Positions 44,961 to 55,766 of a stretch of DNA of 64,000 nucleotides are shown here, in pieces; position 1 is the first letter of the stretch; each line of letters begins with the position of its first letter. The notes beneath the pieces were generated by a model that worked only from the letters and a program-made list of their open reading frames with translations, ran no database searches and had not been told where the DNA came from. Made by a program: the position numbers and the translations under genes. This DNA comes from Namhaeicola litoreus (lineage in GTDB: Bacteria; Bacteroidota; Bacteroidia; Flavobacteriales; Flavobacteriaceae): NCBI RefSeq assembly GCF_042679565.1, contig NZ_JBHTMY010000002.1, positions 434,001 through 498,000 on the forward strand, in the 5' to 3' direction.

Positions 44961-46187
44961 ATGGCCTTAGACCTTACATTTATCCGCTCACAATTTCCCG
45001 CCTTTTCAGAACCTACATTGGAAGGCTGGGCTTTCTTCGAAAATGCTGGAGGATCTTATCCTTGCCATCAGGTAGTCGATCGCTTAAACAACTTTTACAC
45101 TAAAAATAAGGTTCAAGTAAATTATCCCTATCCCGCTTCTACTTTGGCCGGTAAATTAATGAACAACTCTTACAAAAGAATGGCGGATTTTTTAAACGTA
45201 GATGAATCTGAAATTCATTTTGGGCCCTCAACAACACAAAATATTTATGTCTTGGCCAATGCCATGCGCCCAATGTGGGAAAATGGTGATGAGATCATTG
45301 TTTCTTGCCAGGATCATGAAGCAAATGCAGGTGCCTGGAGAAGGCTAGCGGAAAGAGGTATCAAAATTAATGAATGGCATGTAGATCCACAAAATGGATT
45401 ATTGAGCATGGTTGAACTAAAGAAACTTTTTACGAATAGAACAAAAATGGTAGCTTTTCCACATTGTTCTAATATCATAGGTCAGATAAATCCTGTTAAA
45501 GAAATTACAGATCTAGCACATAAAAACGGAGCGCTTTCTGTGATAGACGGTGTAGGTTTTGCACCCCATGGCTTTCCTGATTTAAAGGATTTAAACGCAG
45601 ACATTTATCTTTTTTCTCTTTATAAAACTTTTGGAACACACCTAGGTTTAATGTATGTAAAAGATGAACTGATAAAAAAGATGGAAAACCAATCGCATTT
45701 CTTTAAAGTTGGAAATACAAGAAGTATGTTGACACCTGCAGGACCCGACCATGCACAGATTGCAGCCGCAAGTGGAATCCTCGATTATTTTGACGCTGTT
45801 TATAATCATCATTTCAAAATCGAGATAAAACCATTTCAAAAAATGAAGGCTTTGAATGATTTATTCTTTTCACATGAAAATAAATTATTAGAAAAATTAC
45901 TAGCATTTTTAAGATCGCGGGATGATTTACGAATCATCGGATCTGAATCCTCAGAAAACAGAGCGCCCATTGTTTCCTTTATTCCTAAAAACAGAGACAT
46001 CAAGAAAGTTTATTCTGATTTAATAGACCATAAATTAATGTTAGGCCTAGGTAACTTTTATGCTTTTAGACCTTTGATGGATATGCAAATCCCGACAGAT
46101 CCAGGAGTAATTAGAATTTCTTTTGTGCATTACACCAGCAATGAAGAAATTGAACAATTGATAAAAGGTTTGAAAGCAGCTTTATAA
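44961..46187 (+). CDS. class V aminotransferase, cysteine desulfurase-like
   Basis: 408 residues. PLP fold type I. The PLP-binding lysine is in FSLYKTFGTHLG near residue 224, preceded by VIDGVGFAPHG with the pyridine-binding Asp. QDHEANAGAWRRLAERG near 115-131 is like the SufS/NifS group. No catalytic cysteine loop is obvious near 330-345, so it may be a related lyase or aminotransferase rather than a true desulfurase. It is followed 61 bp later by an ABC ATPase gene. Confidence 0.85.
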   Translation: MALDLTFIRSQFPAFSEPTLEGWAFFENAGGSYPCHQVVDRLNNFYTKNKVQVNYPYPASTLAGKLMNNSYKRMADFLNVDESEIHFGPSTTQNIYVLANAMRPMWENGDEIIVSCQDHEANAGAWRRLAERGIKINEWHVDPQNGLLSMVELKKLFTNRTKMVAFPHCSNIIGQINPVKEITDLAHKNGALSVIDGVGFAPHGFPDLKDLNADIYLFSLYKTFGTHLGLMYVKDELIKKMENQSHFFKVGNTRSMLTPAGPDHAQIAAASGILDYFDAVYNHHFKIEIKPFQKMKALNDLFFSHENKLLEKLLAFLRSRDDLRIIGSESSENRAPIVSFIPKNRDIKKVYSDLIDHKLMLGLGNFYAFRPLMDMQIPTDPGVIRISFVHYTSNEEIEQLIKGLKAAL

Positions 46188-46248
46188 AAACACCTTGTTC
46201 TTGCCAAAAAATTTAACTGGTTTATTATAGATCACTTATTTTTACGGC

Positions 46249-47172
46249 ATGTTGCAAGTAAAAGAACTCACATACGCTTATCAAGCTAAAAAACCGGTTT
46301 TAAGGAATGTCAATTTCAACTTAGGCAAAGGTGAACATCTCTGTGTGATGGGTGAAAGTGGTTGCGGCAAGTCTACTTTATTAAAAGCCGTTTACGGCTT
46401 GTTGGACCTGGATAAAGGAACTGTATTTTGGGGTGATCAACAGGTTTTGGGTCCGGCTTACCATCTGATTCCTGGAATGGATTTTTTTAAATATGTTGCC
46501 CAGGATTTTGAGTTGATGCCCTTTACTAGTGTCGCAGATAATATCGCCAAATTTTTACCACGATACCATCCTGAAAAAACAAAAAAGAGAACAAAAGAAT
46601 TGCTCGAGGTAATCGAAATGACATCATTTGCAGATGTTAAAGTCAAAAACCTTAGCGGCGGACAGCAGCAGCGGGTGGCTATTGCCAGGGCTTTGGCAAA
46701 AGAACCGGAATTATTATTATTAGACGAGCCTTTTGGTCAGATAGATAATTTAAAAAAGAACAGTTTGCGAAGAATACTTTTTTCTTTTCTGAAAGAGAAA
46801 AATATTTCCTGTATTGTTGCTACACATGACAGTGATGATGCCCTTTCCTTTGCCGATAAAATGATCGTCTTAAAAGATGGTAAAATAGTGGCAGAAGGAA
46901 CACCTCAAAGCTTGTATAATAAACCTAAAAGCAACTATGTCGGTACTTTTTTTGATGATATAAACGAAATCAAAATCAATGGAAAAAAAGTACTTCTATT
47001 TCCACACCAAATAAAAATTGTGGGAAATTCTGCCTTAAAAGCGACCGTTTTAAAAAACTATTTTAAAGGTTTTTATTGGTTGATAGAAATGGATTTTCAA
47101 AATCAAAAAATATTTGTCAATTCAAATCAATCAATTAAAATAGGAGTGACAGTTTCACTTCATGTAGAATGA
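46249..47172 (+). CDS. ABC transporter ATP-binding protein without a partner permease
   Basis: 307 residues. Walker A GESGCGKST near residue 36, signature LSGGQQQRVAIARAL near 135, Walker B LLLLDEPFGQID and the H-loop ATHDSDDA. After residue 230 there is a C-terminal TOBE-like domain (LLFPHQIKIVG... to the end), as in importers of the spermidine/iron/sulfate class. No permease or binding protein gene is near, so partners must be encoded elsewhere. Substrate unknown. Confidence 0.9.
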   Translation: MLQVKELTYAYQAKKPVLRNVNFNLGKGEHLCVMGESGCGKSTLLKAVYGLLDLDKGTVFWGDQQVLGPAYHLIPGMDFFKYVAQDFELMPFTSVADNIAKFLPRYHPEKTKKRTKELLEVIEMTSFADVKVKNLSGGQQQRVAIARALAKEPELLLLDEPFGQIDNLKKNSLRRILFSFLKEKNISCIVATHDSDDALSFADKMIVLKDGKIVAEGTPQSLYNKPKSNYVGTFFDDINEIKINGKKVLLFPHQIKIVGNSALKATVLKNYFKGFYWLIEMDFQNQKIFVNSNQSIKIGVTVSLHVE

Positions 47173-47210
47173 TCCCAATAAGCTTTTAAATTAATTCTTA
47201 TTCTAGAATT

Positions 47211-48131
47211 TTAATTTATTTCTATACTATACACCACTCTAAGACTCCCAATAATTCCATCTTCAAAAGATATACTTTTTGCAGTTCTATCGTCTCCAAT
47301 TTCAATAAGCGGTAAACTAAAATCCATTTTTTGATCGGCATCATATTGCTTATAACTTCTTCCAAAGGCATAACCTACTCTACCTTCTAGAAAAAAATTT
47401 CCGAGTAACTGAACCCTGGCATAAAAGCTTTCATCGATACTCCTTCTTTCTATATAATCGCCTTGATAAGCATCGTCTCCTAAACGGTATGTAGTGACCA
47501 AACCGAAATGACTCCAACCGGCATCAAATCGTTCATTGAATTTATACGTCAACTTACCATAAACGGGAAACATCCCTGCCAAAGACCATTTCTGGTTGAT
47601 CTTCCAATCAACATTCACCAATGGAACAAAATTAGGGCCATAGAATTCTTGGTTAAACAACAACCCAAAGCCGATTTTTAGTCCTTCATGATATTGCTTA
47701 TCGTAAACAGCTATCCCTCCCCATTGAAAATGATTGGCTTCTATATTGAAAAAATCTGTCATTAGTCGTGGAGCAAAAAGTATCTGAAATGACCTTTCAT
47801 CATCTAGTTCATAATATATACCAGTTCTTAAAATAAATCCATGAACCCGAATTGGATTTTGGAGTTCTTCAGATAAATTTTCATCATTGTAGACCTGCCA
47901 ATACAAGTAGTTAAGACTATTGTACCAAACCAACTTTTCTGAAAGCTTTACCGGCGCGACAAGATTTGCCATCACTCCTGATTCAGTAGCTTTGCTCTGA
48001 TATACAGAATCGTAGGAAGAAGGAAAACCGTAAGACCCCGATAGCGTAAATAGATCCAGTCTTTCTTGGGCATACGAACCAAATCCAACACAAAAAATTA
48101 GGATATATAAGGTCTTATTTGTCAAGGACAA
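47211..48131 (-). CDS. DUF6268-type outer-membrane beta-barrel protein
   Basis: About 306 residues. No in-frame ATG precedes the signal peptide (TLYILIFCVGFGSYAQ); the start is a TTG at 48131 or 48125. The mature protein is a series of amphipathic strands with many aromatic residues, ending in LRVVYSIEIN, and resembles the DUF6268 family. Probably a 12-to-14-strand outer-membrane barrel. Function unknown. Confidence 0.75.
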   Translation of the reverse strand: MSLTNKTLYILIFCVGFGSYAQERLDLFTLSGSYGFPSSYDSVYQSKATESGVMANLVAPVKLSEKLVWYNSLNYLYWQVYNDENLSEELQNPIRVHGFILRTGIYYELDDERSFQILFAPRLMTDFFNIEANHFQWGGIAVYDKQYHEGLKIGFGLLFNQEFYGPNFVPLVNVDWKINQKWSLAGMFPVYGKLTYKFNERFDAGWSHFGLVTTYRLGDDAYQGDYIERRSIDESFYARVQLLGNFFLEGRVGYAFGRSYKQYDADQKMDFSLPLIEIGDDRTAKSISFEDGIIGSLRVVYSIEIN

Positions 48132-48253
48132 TATTTTTTCAGAAAAATAAATATACTCCTTTTAGGTAAGATATGTCAAACTAAAATTTCGGTCTTAGAT
48201 AAATGTTTACTCAAGTTTATTATCCTGACAGATTTATTTCACTTATAACAGAA

Positions 48254-49747
48254 CTAATCCTTTTTACTTTCTCTAGTTGGAATCACCGTGTGTGTTTCAC
48301 CCTGTAAACCGACAATAAAGGCATCGTTATATCCCAATTGATTTAGGGTTCTCATATGTTCCAAAGCCTCTGAATAATTTTGAAAAACTCCAGAAAAAAA
48401 CCTGTTAAATCCATCTGTGTACAAATGATTGAAAAAATTATTTATGCCATTAAATTGTTCAGTTTTAGCATTTTCTTGAAATGCACCTATTTGCACAGAA
48501 AAGACTTTTTCTCCGCTGCTAAAATCATAGGTTTGTGCAGAAGGATCCACATTGATCGACAAGACAACAGGAATTTCTGGAACATTTTTTATTTCCGTAC
48601 TTGGCACTTCCCTTAAATCCATGACAATTTCCTGGGTGTTAGCCCCTAAATCATTCACTGTATGAATATTAATTTCCTCCGTCAGATATCCCTCTAGATA
48701 AGCTTTAAGCTTGTAATTTGTATTACAAAATTGATCAAAACTAAAGGTGCCATCTGTTTCATTTGATTGCAATGTTATAAGCTTTTTATTATCCTGATCA
48801 AGTAAGTCTAATCTTACATTTGATAATGACACCATCGTATCAGCATTTCTAACTTTACCCAAAACCTTTTGTTCACAATCAAAAAATAAAGGTTGAGTAG
48901 AAGCAAAAGCATAAATTTCATCAGTTCCCTTACCTGCTTTTTTTACGGAAGATAGATCGTCCTTCTCAGTAAAGACAGAAACACTTAACAATATGGGCTT
49001 CGAGACGGTATTGTCAAATATTTTGGCTGCAAATACATCCAAATCACCCTTTTCATTTAATTGATCCGATGAATAATACAAAACATTCTCCACATCAATA
49101 AAAGGAAATATTTCACGTCCTGTCGAATTGATTTTAGGGCCTAAATTTTCAGGTTTCCCATAAGTTCCATCACGGAATAATTCTACAGAAAAAATATCTG
49201 TTCTTCCTAAAGAACCGGGACCGTCTGAAACAAAATAAAGCTTTGTGTTCTCTTTGTTAAGCGTGGGTTGTCCGGTAGAAAAGCTTTCATGGTTAAAAGG
49301 CAACATTTCTAAGTTGACCCATTCACCTTTTTCATTTACCGTAGCTTTAAATAAATGAAGATTGACAGAACTTTTTGTCTTGGCATCATTCTCATTTATT
49401 TCTTTATTCTTTTTAATTTTTCTATTGACACTAAAAAAAACAGTCCTACCATCTTTTGTAAAGGTGTGCATTCCATCATAAATATTAGGATCTGTCGCCG
49501 AAAGCAATTCATCCCTAATGGAAAGTAAGTTTTTAGAAATATAGTCTTCAAATTCCGTCAATGTAAAGGTAAGGTCATTTTCCGCTTCTTTTTCGACACT
49601 TAAAGATCGTTTTTGAGAAATGTCTATTTTTAGCATGTTTTGACTGTTTGTACCGCTATAGTTTTCTGCTAAATGGTATTCTTGAGGACCTTGTGAAATG
49701 CTTATGAAAGGGATAAATCCCAAGCACAGAATCATTAATCTTTTCAT
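48254..49747 (-). CDS. PD40-repeat protein with C-terminal SPOR-like domain
   Basis: 497 residues from the ATG at 49747, which gives a signal peptide (MKRLMILCLGFIPFISISQ); the longer ORF from 49816 adds a poor extension. Middle part: WD40-like PD40 strands (TKLYFVSDGPGSLGRTDIFSV, NVLYYSSDQLNEKGDLDVFAA), then a carboxypeptidase-regulatory-like beta domain (about 300-375). The C-terminal SPOR-like segment (FSVQIGAFQENAKTEQF) may bind denuded peptidoglycan. It resembles the T9SS/gliding-associated OmpA-like proteins, but has SPOR in place of the OmpA domain. Confidence 0.82.
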   Translation of the reverse strand: MKRLMILCLGFIPFISISQGPQEYHLAENYSGTNSQNMLKIDISQKRSLSVEKEAENDLTFTLTEFEDYISKNLLSIRDELLSATDPNIYDGMHTFTKDGRTVFFSVNRKIKKNKEINENDAKTKSSVNLHLFKATVNEKGEWVNLEMLPFNHESFSTGQPTLNKENTKLYFVSDGPGSLGRTDIFSVELFRDGTYGKPENLGPKINSTGREIFPFIDVENVLYYSSDQLNEKGDLDVFAAKIFDNTVSKPILLSVSVFTEKDDLSSVKKAGKGTDEIYAFASTQPLFFDCEQKVLGKVRNADTMVSLSNVRLDLLDQDNKKLITLQSNETDGTFSFDQFCNTNYKLKAYLEGYLTEEINIHTVNDLGANTQEIVMDLREVPSTEIKNVPEIPVVLSINVDPSAQTYDFSSGEKVFSVQIGAFQENAKTEQFNGINNFFNHLYTDGFNRFFSGVFQNYSEALEHMRTLNQLGYNDAFIVGLQGETHTVIPTRESKKD

Positions 49748-49912
49748 CAAATTTGTTTTTAGAATATTTATTCGAAATCGAATAAAGAGGGGGAAATAAG
49801 TATTGCAAAATAGCAATTAAATCCGATGTTTCTAAAAACTAACAGACTAGTTATCAAGATATTTATTAACGATGAATTGATTTGTCTAAAAACAATTACA
49901 ATCCGATTACGA

Positions 49913-52651
49913 TTAATTCCTTATAACTTTTGAATGTAAAATCAAATTTGACTTTGTAAATATTTTAATATAGTATATGCCAGTATTGAGATTTGAAATA
50001 TCAATCTGGGAGGTAGTAAACTCCTTTAGGCGTTTACCTGTTACGTTATATACATCTATTTTGACAATCTTTTGATTCGGAATATTTACGTCTATACGAT
50101 CTGAAGTGGGATTTGGGAAAACAATTATTTCATCATCGGGTGAATTAAAATAAAACTCTTCATTGCTTAGTACCTTATTTATTGAGCCATACTTATGAAT
50201 AAAACCCTTATACCAACTGTATTCATTATATACATAAGCTTTATTACCATGCTGACCAGCCATGATTAAATTATCCTGTTTGTCAACTTTATTTACAAAC
50301 ACCTTATGTAATGGTATTTGCGTGGTAAAATCATTCAAAACCTTTCCGTTATGGTCAATAATTCTAATTCTGTTATCGAAATAATTCCCAAAAAGAATAT
50401 AATCTCCCCATTTCATCAAATAGGGGTAGTAGGAAGTGAGATCGTCACTATAAGATACAAATTTTAGATTTTGGTCTAAAACAATGGAATTATTCGAATC
50501 TACATATAAAAATATATTCTTGTCCTTAAAGGTTTTGGCGTGTAGAATTCTAGAGGAAGTATTGTAGTAATTATAGAAGTTATTAATATTCAATTTATTT
50601 ATCCGATAGCTTGAAAAGTTGTTTGTTAAAAACATTAGTGTTCCATTTGTATCGATTTCTTCAACCGAAAGGCCATTATTGGTTGGCAAATCTCTCGTGA
50701 ATAATTTTTCCCCGTTCTTATATAAATTAATCTGATTGGGCCTATCTAATACTCCACCACCGGTATAAAAGTAAATATCCTCATCCACTGCAAAAAATTC
50801 AAAGAACTTTTCAGAGTCTATTTTAGTTTCTTCCATCAGGTTACCAGTTTCTTTATCTAATTTATAAATAAAAAAATGTTTTTTGTTTGTAGTTGAATTA
50901 CTAAATATGTCTGTTGAAATATAAATATAACTGCCGTGCCAAAATAATTTATAAGCGTTATATGAGTTATTTAAAAAATCAACTTTTCCTGATGGAGAAA
51001 TTTTAAACAAATCATAGTTCTCGTTGTTTTCATAGTCTCTTAAATTAACATAGAGAAAATTATTTTCATCAATAAAATATTCTTTTCCAATGATGAATTT
51101 TGGCATTTGCACTTCCCAGAGTTCATTTAGATTTTGATCATATTTTAGAACCCGTATACTGAGAGGTGGATCTACACCTCCTATAGCTAAATATTCGGGA
51201 CCCATCTTTTCAGCTACAAAAACGAGATAATTATTGTCATTATCTATGATAACTTCCTGAGGGATAGCTCTAGATGTTCCTTTTCCCGAAAAGAAATATT
51301 TATTCTCTATTTGACTATCAGATAATTTCTCAGCGTGAATATTAGTTTGAGAATAAAAATCGGATTTTGGAAACATTTTTTGATAACTGGTACCTACAGA
51401 TGAAATGCTATTGCCATTGATTTTTGCAAAGTCAACAAGTTCATAGGTGTTTGAATTATGAAAAGATTTTAGTTCATTCAATTCTTTAGAGAATAGTCGG
51501 ATATTGGAATTACTTGTAGTTATAAAAAAAGATCCATCACTATTTTTCTTAAAACCCGTTGCTAACATATTATCATGATTTACGATAGATTTCCAATCAT
51601 TATTTTCATCGACAGTTAAAAAGTGAAGTGAATTTTTAGTCAGGTTATTAGCAATAACAACGTTACCATATTCTTCATGAATGAAAGAATCTATCAAATA
51701 ATACCTATCGCTATCAGATGTGGTTGTAGCAATGACAATTTCATTATTGTTGTTAATCTTAGAAAAGTGGATCTTATCAAAATTTGTATTGAAATCACTG
51801 GTAGCAAAGGGACAGACCAAATAGCAGTTTTTATCGGCATCAATAGTTATTTTTACATCATCAGGTAATACCGCGCCATTATAATATGTAATAAAATTGG
51901 GGTCATCAAATTGTATACTTGTCTCAATATTTGACTCTTCAATTTTGTACAACTTAAATGCATTCTGACTTGAGTCATTCTGGGAAGGAGTTGATATTAA
52001 AAAATAGAATATTCCAGAGTCTATCTTACCTACAATTCCATTGTGTATTATTTCTTTGGTAAAGGAGTGAACCAAGTTTCCTTGATTGTCAATTTTTAAA
52101 AATATGAAATTATTTGATTCAAAATTGGCTTGATTTAATGGACTATACACAAGATTTAAAGAACCATCGGCATTTAAATCAACATCCATATACCCAAAAT
52201 CAAAGTAATTAGACCCATCCAATTCGCCAATCGTTTTTTCATATAATCGCTCTCCGCTTGCACTGTATTTAACAATAAAGATTAAACCATTCCTCTTGGA
52301 TTGATTAAAAGAGCTACGACCAATAATATATAATTCGTTATTGGAATTCAAAAATGATTTTAATGGAATGTCATAAGACAAATTTGTCTCAATTGAAAAA
52401 ATATTTTTCCATATTAGATTATAGTTTTCATCTAGCTTTGTGGTTAAAATATCGGTAAAAGTTGAATCTCTTTCTGTGGTAGCAATAATTAAAGTGTTTT
52501 TATCAGAATCAACATGAGTAAAATATGAAACATCTCTATTCGTATGATGATTTAAACCAAAAGATGATCTAAGCTGAGGTAATAATAAGTCTTGTGAATA
52601 AGATTGAGTGAAAACGAAAAAAAACAAGCCTAATAGTAGTGATTTTATCAT
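49913..52651 (-). CDS. large secreted protein with T9SS type A sorting domain
   Basis: 912 residues. Signal peptide (SLLLGLFFFVFTQSYSQ), about 800 residues of repeating beta strands with NLIWKNIF/NELYIIG-like patterns suggesting one or two beta-propellers, and a C-terminal sorting domain (EIIVFPNPTSDRIDV ... GIYYIKIFTKSN) that sends it through the type IX secretion system to the surface. No catalytic motif seen. Asn- and Asp-rich. The two genes after it on the same strand are envelope proteins. Bases 52652-52919 upstream contain no gene. Confidence 0.85.
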   Translation of the reverse strand: MIKSLLLGLFFFVFTQSYSQDLLLPQLRSSFGLNHHTNRDVSYFTHVDSDKNTLIIATTERDSTFTDILTTKLDENYNLIWKNIFSIETNLSYDIPLKSFLNSNNELYIIGRSSFNQSKRNGLIFIVKYSASGERLYEKTIGELDGSNYFDFGYMDVDLNADGSLNLVYSPLNQANFESNNFIFLKIDNQGNLVHSFTKEIIHNGIVGKIDSGIFYFLISTPSQNDSSQNAFKLYKIEESNIETSIQFDDPNFITYYNGAVLPDDVKITIDADKNCYLVCPFATSDFNTNFDKIHFSKINNNNEIVIATTTSDSDRYYLIDSFIHEEYGNVVIANNLTKNSLHFLTVDENNDWKSIVNHDNMLATGFKKNSDGSFFITTSNSNIRLFSKELNELKSFHNSNTYELVDFAKINGNSISSVGTSYQKMFPKSDFYSQTNIHAEKLSDSQIENKYFFSGKGTSRAIPQEVIIDNDNNYLVFVAEKMGPEYLAIGGVDPPLSIRVLKYDQNLNELWEVQMPKFIIGKEYFIDENNFLYVNLRDYENNENYDLFKISPSGKVDFLNNSYNAYKLFWHGSYIYISTDIFSNSTTNKKHFFIYKLDKETGNLMEETKIDSEKFFEFFAVDEDIYFYTGGGVLDRPNQINLYKNGEKLFTRDLPTNNGLSVEEIDTNGTLMFLTNNFSSYRINKLNINNFYNYYNTSSRILHAKTFKDKNIFLYVDSNNSIVLDQNLKFVSYSDDLTSYYPYLMKWGDYILFGNYFDNRIRIIDHNGKVLNDFTTQIPLHKVFVNKVDKQDNLIMAGQHGNKAYVYNEYSWYKGFIHKYGSINKVLSNEEFYFNSPDDEIIVFPNPTSDRIDVNIPNQKIVKIDVYNVTGKRLKEFTTSQIDISNLNTGIYYIKIFTKSNLILHSKVIRN

Positions 52652-52919
52652 AAGAAAAATTGAATATTTGAAATATAAAAATAGCCAGTACTAATTAAAT
52701 ATCTCTGACTAATATCATAAAATCAAACAACAATTATATAAAAAAAATCTACTTCTTTACCCTTTTATCCCTTACATTTCAAAGAGTGATATTTTAAAAG
52801 CTATATCCCTTTTTGTAAGATAATAAGCCAAACAACAAGGCAGATTAACATCTAACATTGATTTTACTATTTATATTATTTGAGGCAAAGTTCCTACTAT
52901 GTAAAATGGAGAATACTAT

Positions 52920-55646
52920 TTAACCTGTATTTTTCAATCCACCAGATAAGGCATTTACGAGCAAAAGTAACTGTAAAAGATGTTGATCTGCTTCTTCTTT
53001 TGCACCCAAATTACCTCCCTCCAAAATCGCTCTCCATTTTTTCAGGTAATTGATCTGTATATCATGAAGAATGGTTAAAGAGTTGTTTCTCAGCTTATTA
53101 TTTTCCAATGCCGAACGACGTCGAGCTTCAACAGAGGCTCCTAAAACCTCTTCAATTTTACCAAGGCAAGTTTGATAATCAGATAAAATCAAATCCATCA
53201 GCTCCTCTCTGGTATCTGCATCCTCGACCAATTCTGCAAAAGACTTCATGATTTCACTGTCAGAATTCAATAAATTTGACTCGATTTGTATCAAACTGTA
53301 TCTCAAAAAAGGCCATTTATTCACCAACCGCTTTAAATAGTCAAAATCTTCAGGATATTGTTTTTGAAATTCGTCTAAGGCAGTACCCATGCCAAACCAA
53401 CCACTTATGTTAAACCTTGACTGACTCCAACTGAACACCCAAGGAATAGAACGCAAGTCTTCCAATGATCGCTGACCCGTTCTGCGCGCGGGTCTCGAAC
53501 CAATCTTACTTTGTTCTAAAACATCGATGGGCGTGGCTTTTGAATAGAAATATATAAATTTTGGATGATCGAGTAATTTTCGATAGGTTTCTCTTGCCAT
53601 TCCCACCAATTGATCCATGATCTTGTATAGTCGCTCATCTTTGATCTCTTCTTCCTTAATAAGTGCTTGCCTTGCCGTTCCGGCCACAAACATTTCCAAA
53701 TTATATGTCGCGGTAAGTCTATTGGCAAACATATTAGCAATGGTCTCTCCTTGCACAGTCATTTTAATATGACCGCTCATAGATCCTAGAGGCATACTGT
53801 CTAAAAAACGGTGAATTTTTCCACCACCACGACTAATGGTTCCTCCTCTTCCATGAAAAAGGCACAATTTCACACCAAATTCTCTGGCAACTTTTGTCAG
53901 GTTTTCTTCTGCTTTATAAATATTCCAACGGCTGGTCATAATCCCACCATCTTTGTTGCTATCGCTGTACCCCAACATCACTTCTTGATAAAACGACGGC
54001 TTGCTCTTTATTTGCTTTTGAACTACCGGATGTGAAAGGTAAGCGGAAAGAATTTCGGGTCCGGCAATAAGATCGTCAATGGTTTCTAGCAAAGGCACAA
54101 CTGGTAGGTCTGCATCATGTAGTCCAACCTCTCTTAAAAGCAAGTGCACCAAAAGTAAGTCGCTCAAGCTTCGCGTCATACTCACGATAATCGAACCTAT
54201 GCCTTCTTTTCCGTACTCATCAATATAAATCTTCACCTCACGTAAATAACCCAATACATTATCCGCTTCAGGACCGCACGCAGTTCCAGCCACTAAAAAT
54301 GGCCTATTACTTTTAAGTTCTTTATTTAAAAAAGACAATCGTTTCTCTTCACTCCAAGATCCATATTCTGTATCTTTTGCTCCAGAAGTGGCCAAAATCT
54401 GACTAATGGCATTCTCATGATAGGCACTATTTTGCCGTATATCAATCTTCGATAAATGAAATCCAAAACATTGAACGATCCGCTCGATTGGAAATAGTGA
54501 CTGCTTGGCTATTCTACCTGCTTTCAGATCAAACAAGAGCTGTCTCAACTTCTTCAATTCTAAAGACAAACTTTTTGCTGATTTAAAAACTTCCTCTTCT
54601 TCAAAATTTTGACCCTCTTTAAGCGTATTCGCTAAGCGTTGCAATAACAAATTAACAAATTGCCGTAGCGGTTCAGAAGGATTTCTCTCCATGGCTTTTT
54701 GCCCTTCTTCTCCCAACTTCTCAGCCTTTTCTTGAAGTTCTTTCAAAAACTTTATTGGAAAAGAAACCCGGTAAATGGAAAAACTTAATTCTTCAGCCAG
54801 ATGAATCAACTGATTTTGGATCATTTGAAGTGCGGCTTGACGCTGCAAGCGCAAGGTAGAAGCTGTAAATTGAGGTGTTACAAAAGGGTGACCATCACGA
54901 TCTCCACCTACCCAACTCCCAAATTGGATCATAGGAAAATGCTCTGGAGAATCTAATAATTCGGATGAAAATCCCATGGAGGTCCATGCATCTAGTAATC
55001 GCTGATCTGTTAAGCGCACAGCTTCAGGGAAAACATTCTCAAAATAATGCATCAGGTTATTGCGCTCATCTTCTAGGCGAGGTTTTTGCAAATAAATCTC
55101 TCCCGTACGCCACCATCGCTCCATCAAACTGATGATCTCTCTCTTTAGCCCGGCCTGTTCTAAAGTAGACCAATTAGGATTTTCTCTCTTTACAAGAAGC
55201 AAGTATAATTCGCGGTGTATGTCCAATACGGTGAGCCGTTTGGCTTCTGTGGGATGAGCTGTCAATACAGGCACCACCTTTATTCCGCTCAACTTTTCAG
55301 CAATTTCCCGCTCATCTAACCCTTCCTTTTTCCAGTTGTACAATGTCTCGCCCCATGAGCCTCTTGTAGATTCTAAGCCAAATGAGGTCTCTATTTTTCT
55401 TCGGTACTGGGTAGCCGCGTTTTCTTCAACTAAATTTAACAGCTCAAAACAGATCCCAATCGCCTGTGTTAATTTTTCATCAGCATGATCAATCTTTTTA
55501 GGCATTTCAGGTTTATCAAGAGGTAAACTTTTTACCAATTCTTCCTCGCCTATAGAAATAAGCATTTCGCTAAACAGAGATATTAAATAATTAAAATCAA
55601 CTTTTATCTTTTCAAGACCTTCAAATTGGAGCAATTCCTTCGTCAT
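52920..55646 (-). CDS. ppc: phosphoenolpyruvate carboxylase
   Basis: 908 residues, full length. Adds bicarbonate to PEP to give oxaloacetate. Catalytic histidine in VLTAHPTEAKR near residue 133, the second histidine segment GYSDSNKDGG near 571, and the Gly-rich mobile loop FHGRGGTISRGGG near 613. The C-terminus (ALSGGLKNTG) matches the conserved NTG end needed for catalysis. Anaplerotic enzyme; supplies oxaloacetate for C4 acid metabolism, which feeds succinyl-CoA for the mutase in this window. Monocistronic. Confidence 0.97.
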   Translation of the reverse strand: MTKELLQFEGLEKIKVDFNYLISLFSEMLISIGEEELVKSLPLDKPEMPKKIDHADEKLTQAIGICFELLNLVEENAATQYRRKIETSFGLESTRGSWGETLYNWKKEGLDEREIAEKLSGIKVVPVLTAHPTEAKRLTVLDIHRELYLLLVKRENPNWSTLEQAGLKREIISLMERWWRTGEIYLQKPRLEDERNNLMHYFENVFPEAVRLTDQRLLDAWTSMGFSSELLDSPEHFPMIQFGSWVGGDRDGHPFVTPQFTASTLRLQRQAALQMIQNQLIHLAEELSFSIYRVSFPIKFLKELQEKAEKLGEEGQKAMERNPSEPLRQFVNLLLQRLANTLKEGQNFEEEEVFKSAKSLSLELKKLRQLLFDLKAGRIAKQSLFPIERIVQCFGFHLSKIDIRQNSAYHENAISQILATSGAKDTEYGSWSEEKRLSFLNKELKSNRPFLVAGTACGPEADNVLGYLREVKIYIDEYGKEGIGSIIVSMTRSLSDLLLVHLLLREVGLHDADLPVVPLLETIDDLIAGPEILSAYLSHPVVQKQIKSKPSFYQEVMLGYSDSNKDGGIMTSRWNIYKAEENLTKVAREFGVKLCLFHGRGGTISRGGGKIHRFLDSMPLGSMSGHIKMTVQGETIANMFANRLTATYNLEMFVAGTARQALIKEEEIKDERLYKIMDQLVGMARETYRKLLDHPKFIYFYSKATPIDVLEQSKIGSRPARRTGQRSLEDLRSIPWVFSWSQSRFNISGWFGMGTALDEFQKQYPEDFDYLKRLVNKWPFLRYSLIQIESNLLNSDSEIMKSFAELVEDADTREELMDLILSDYQTCLGKIEEVLGASVEARRRSALENNKLRNNSLTILHDIQINYLKKWRAILEGGNLGAKEEADQHLLQLLLLVNALSGGLKNTG

Positions 55647-55766
55647 TCATTTATATTTTGATAAATAATATGGCAAAAATACCAAATTAATTATCGAGAT
55701 AAAAGTGAATCAGTCCTGTGGATGTGTGAAAACGGGTAAAGACCTAACCCTTAGTTCCTTTTACTT

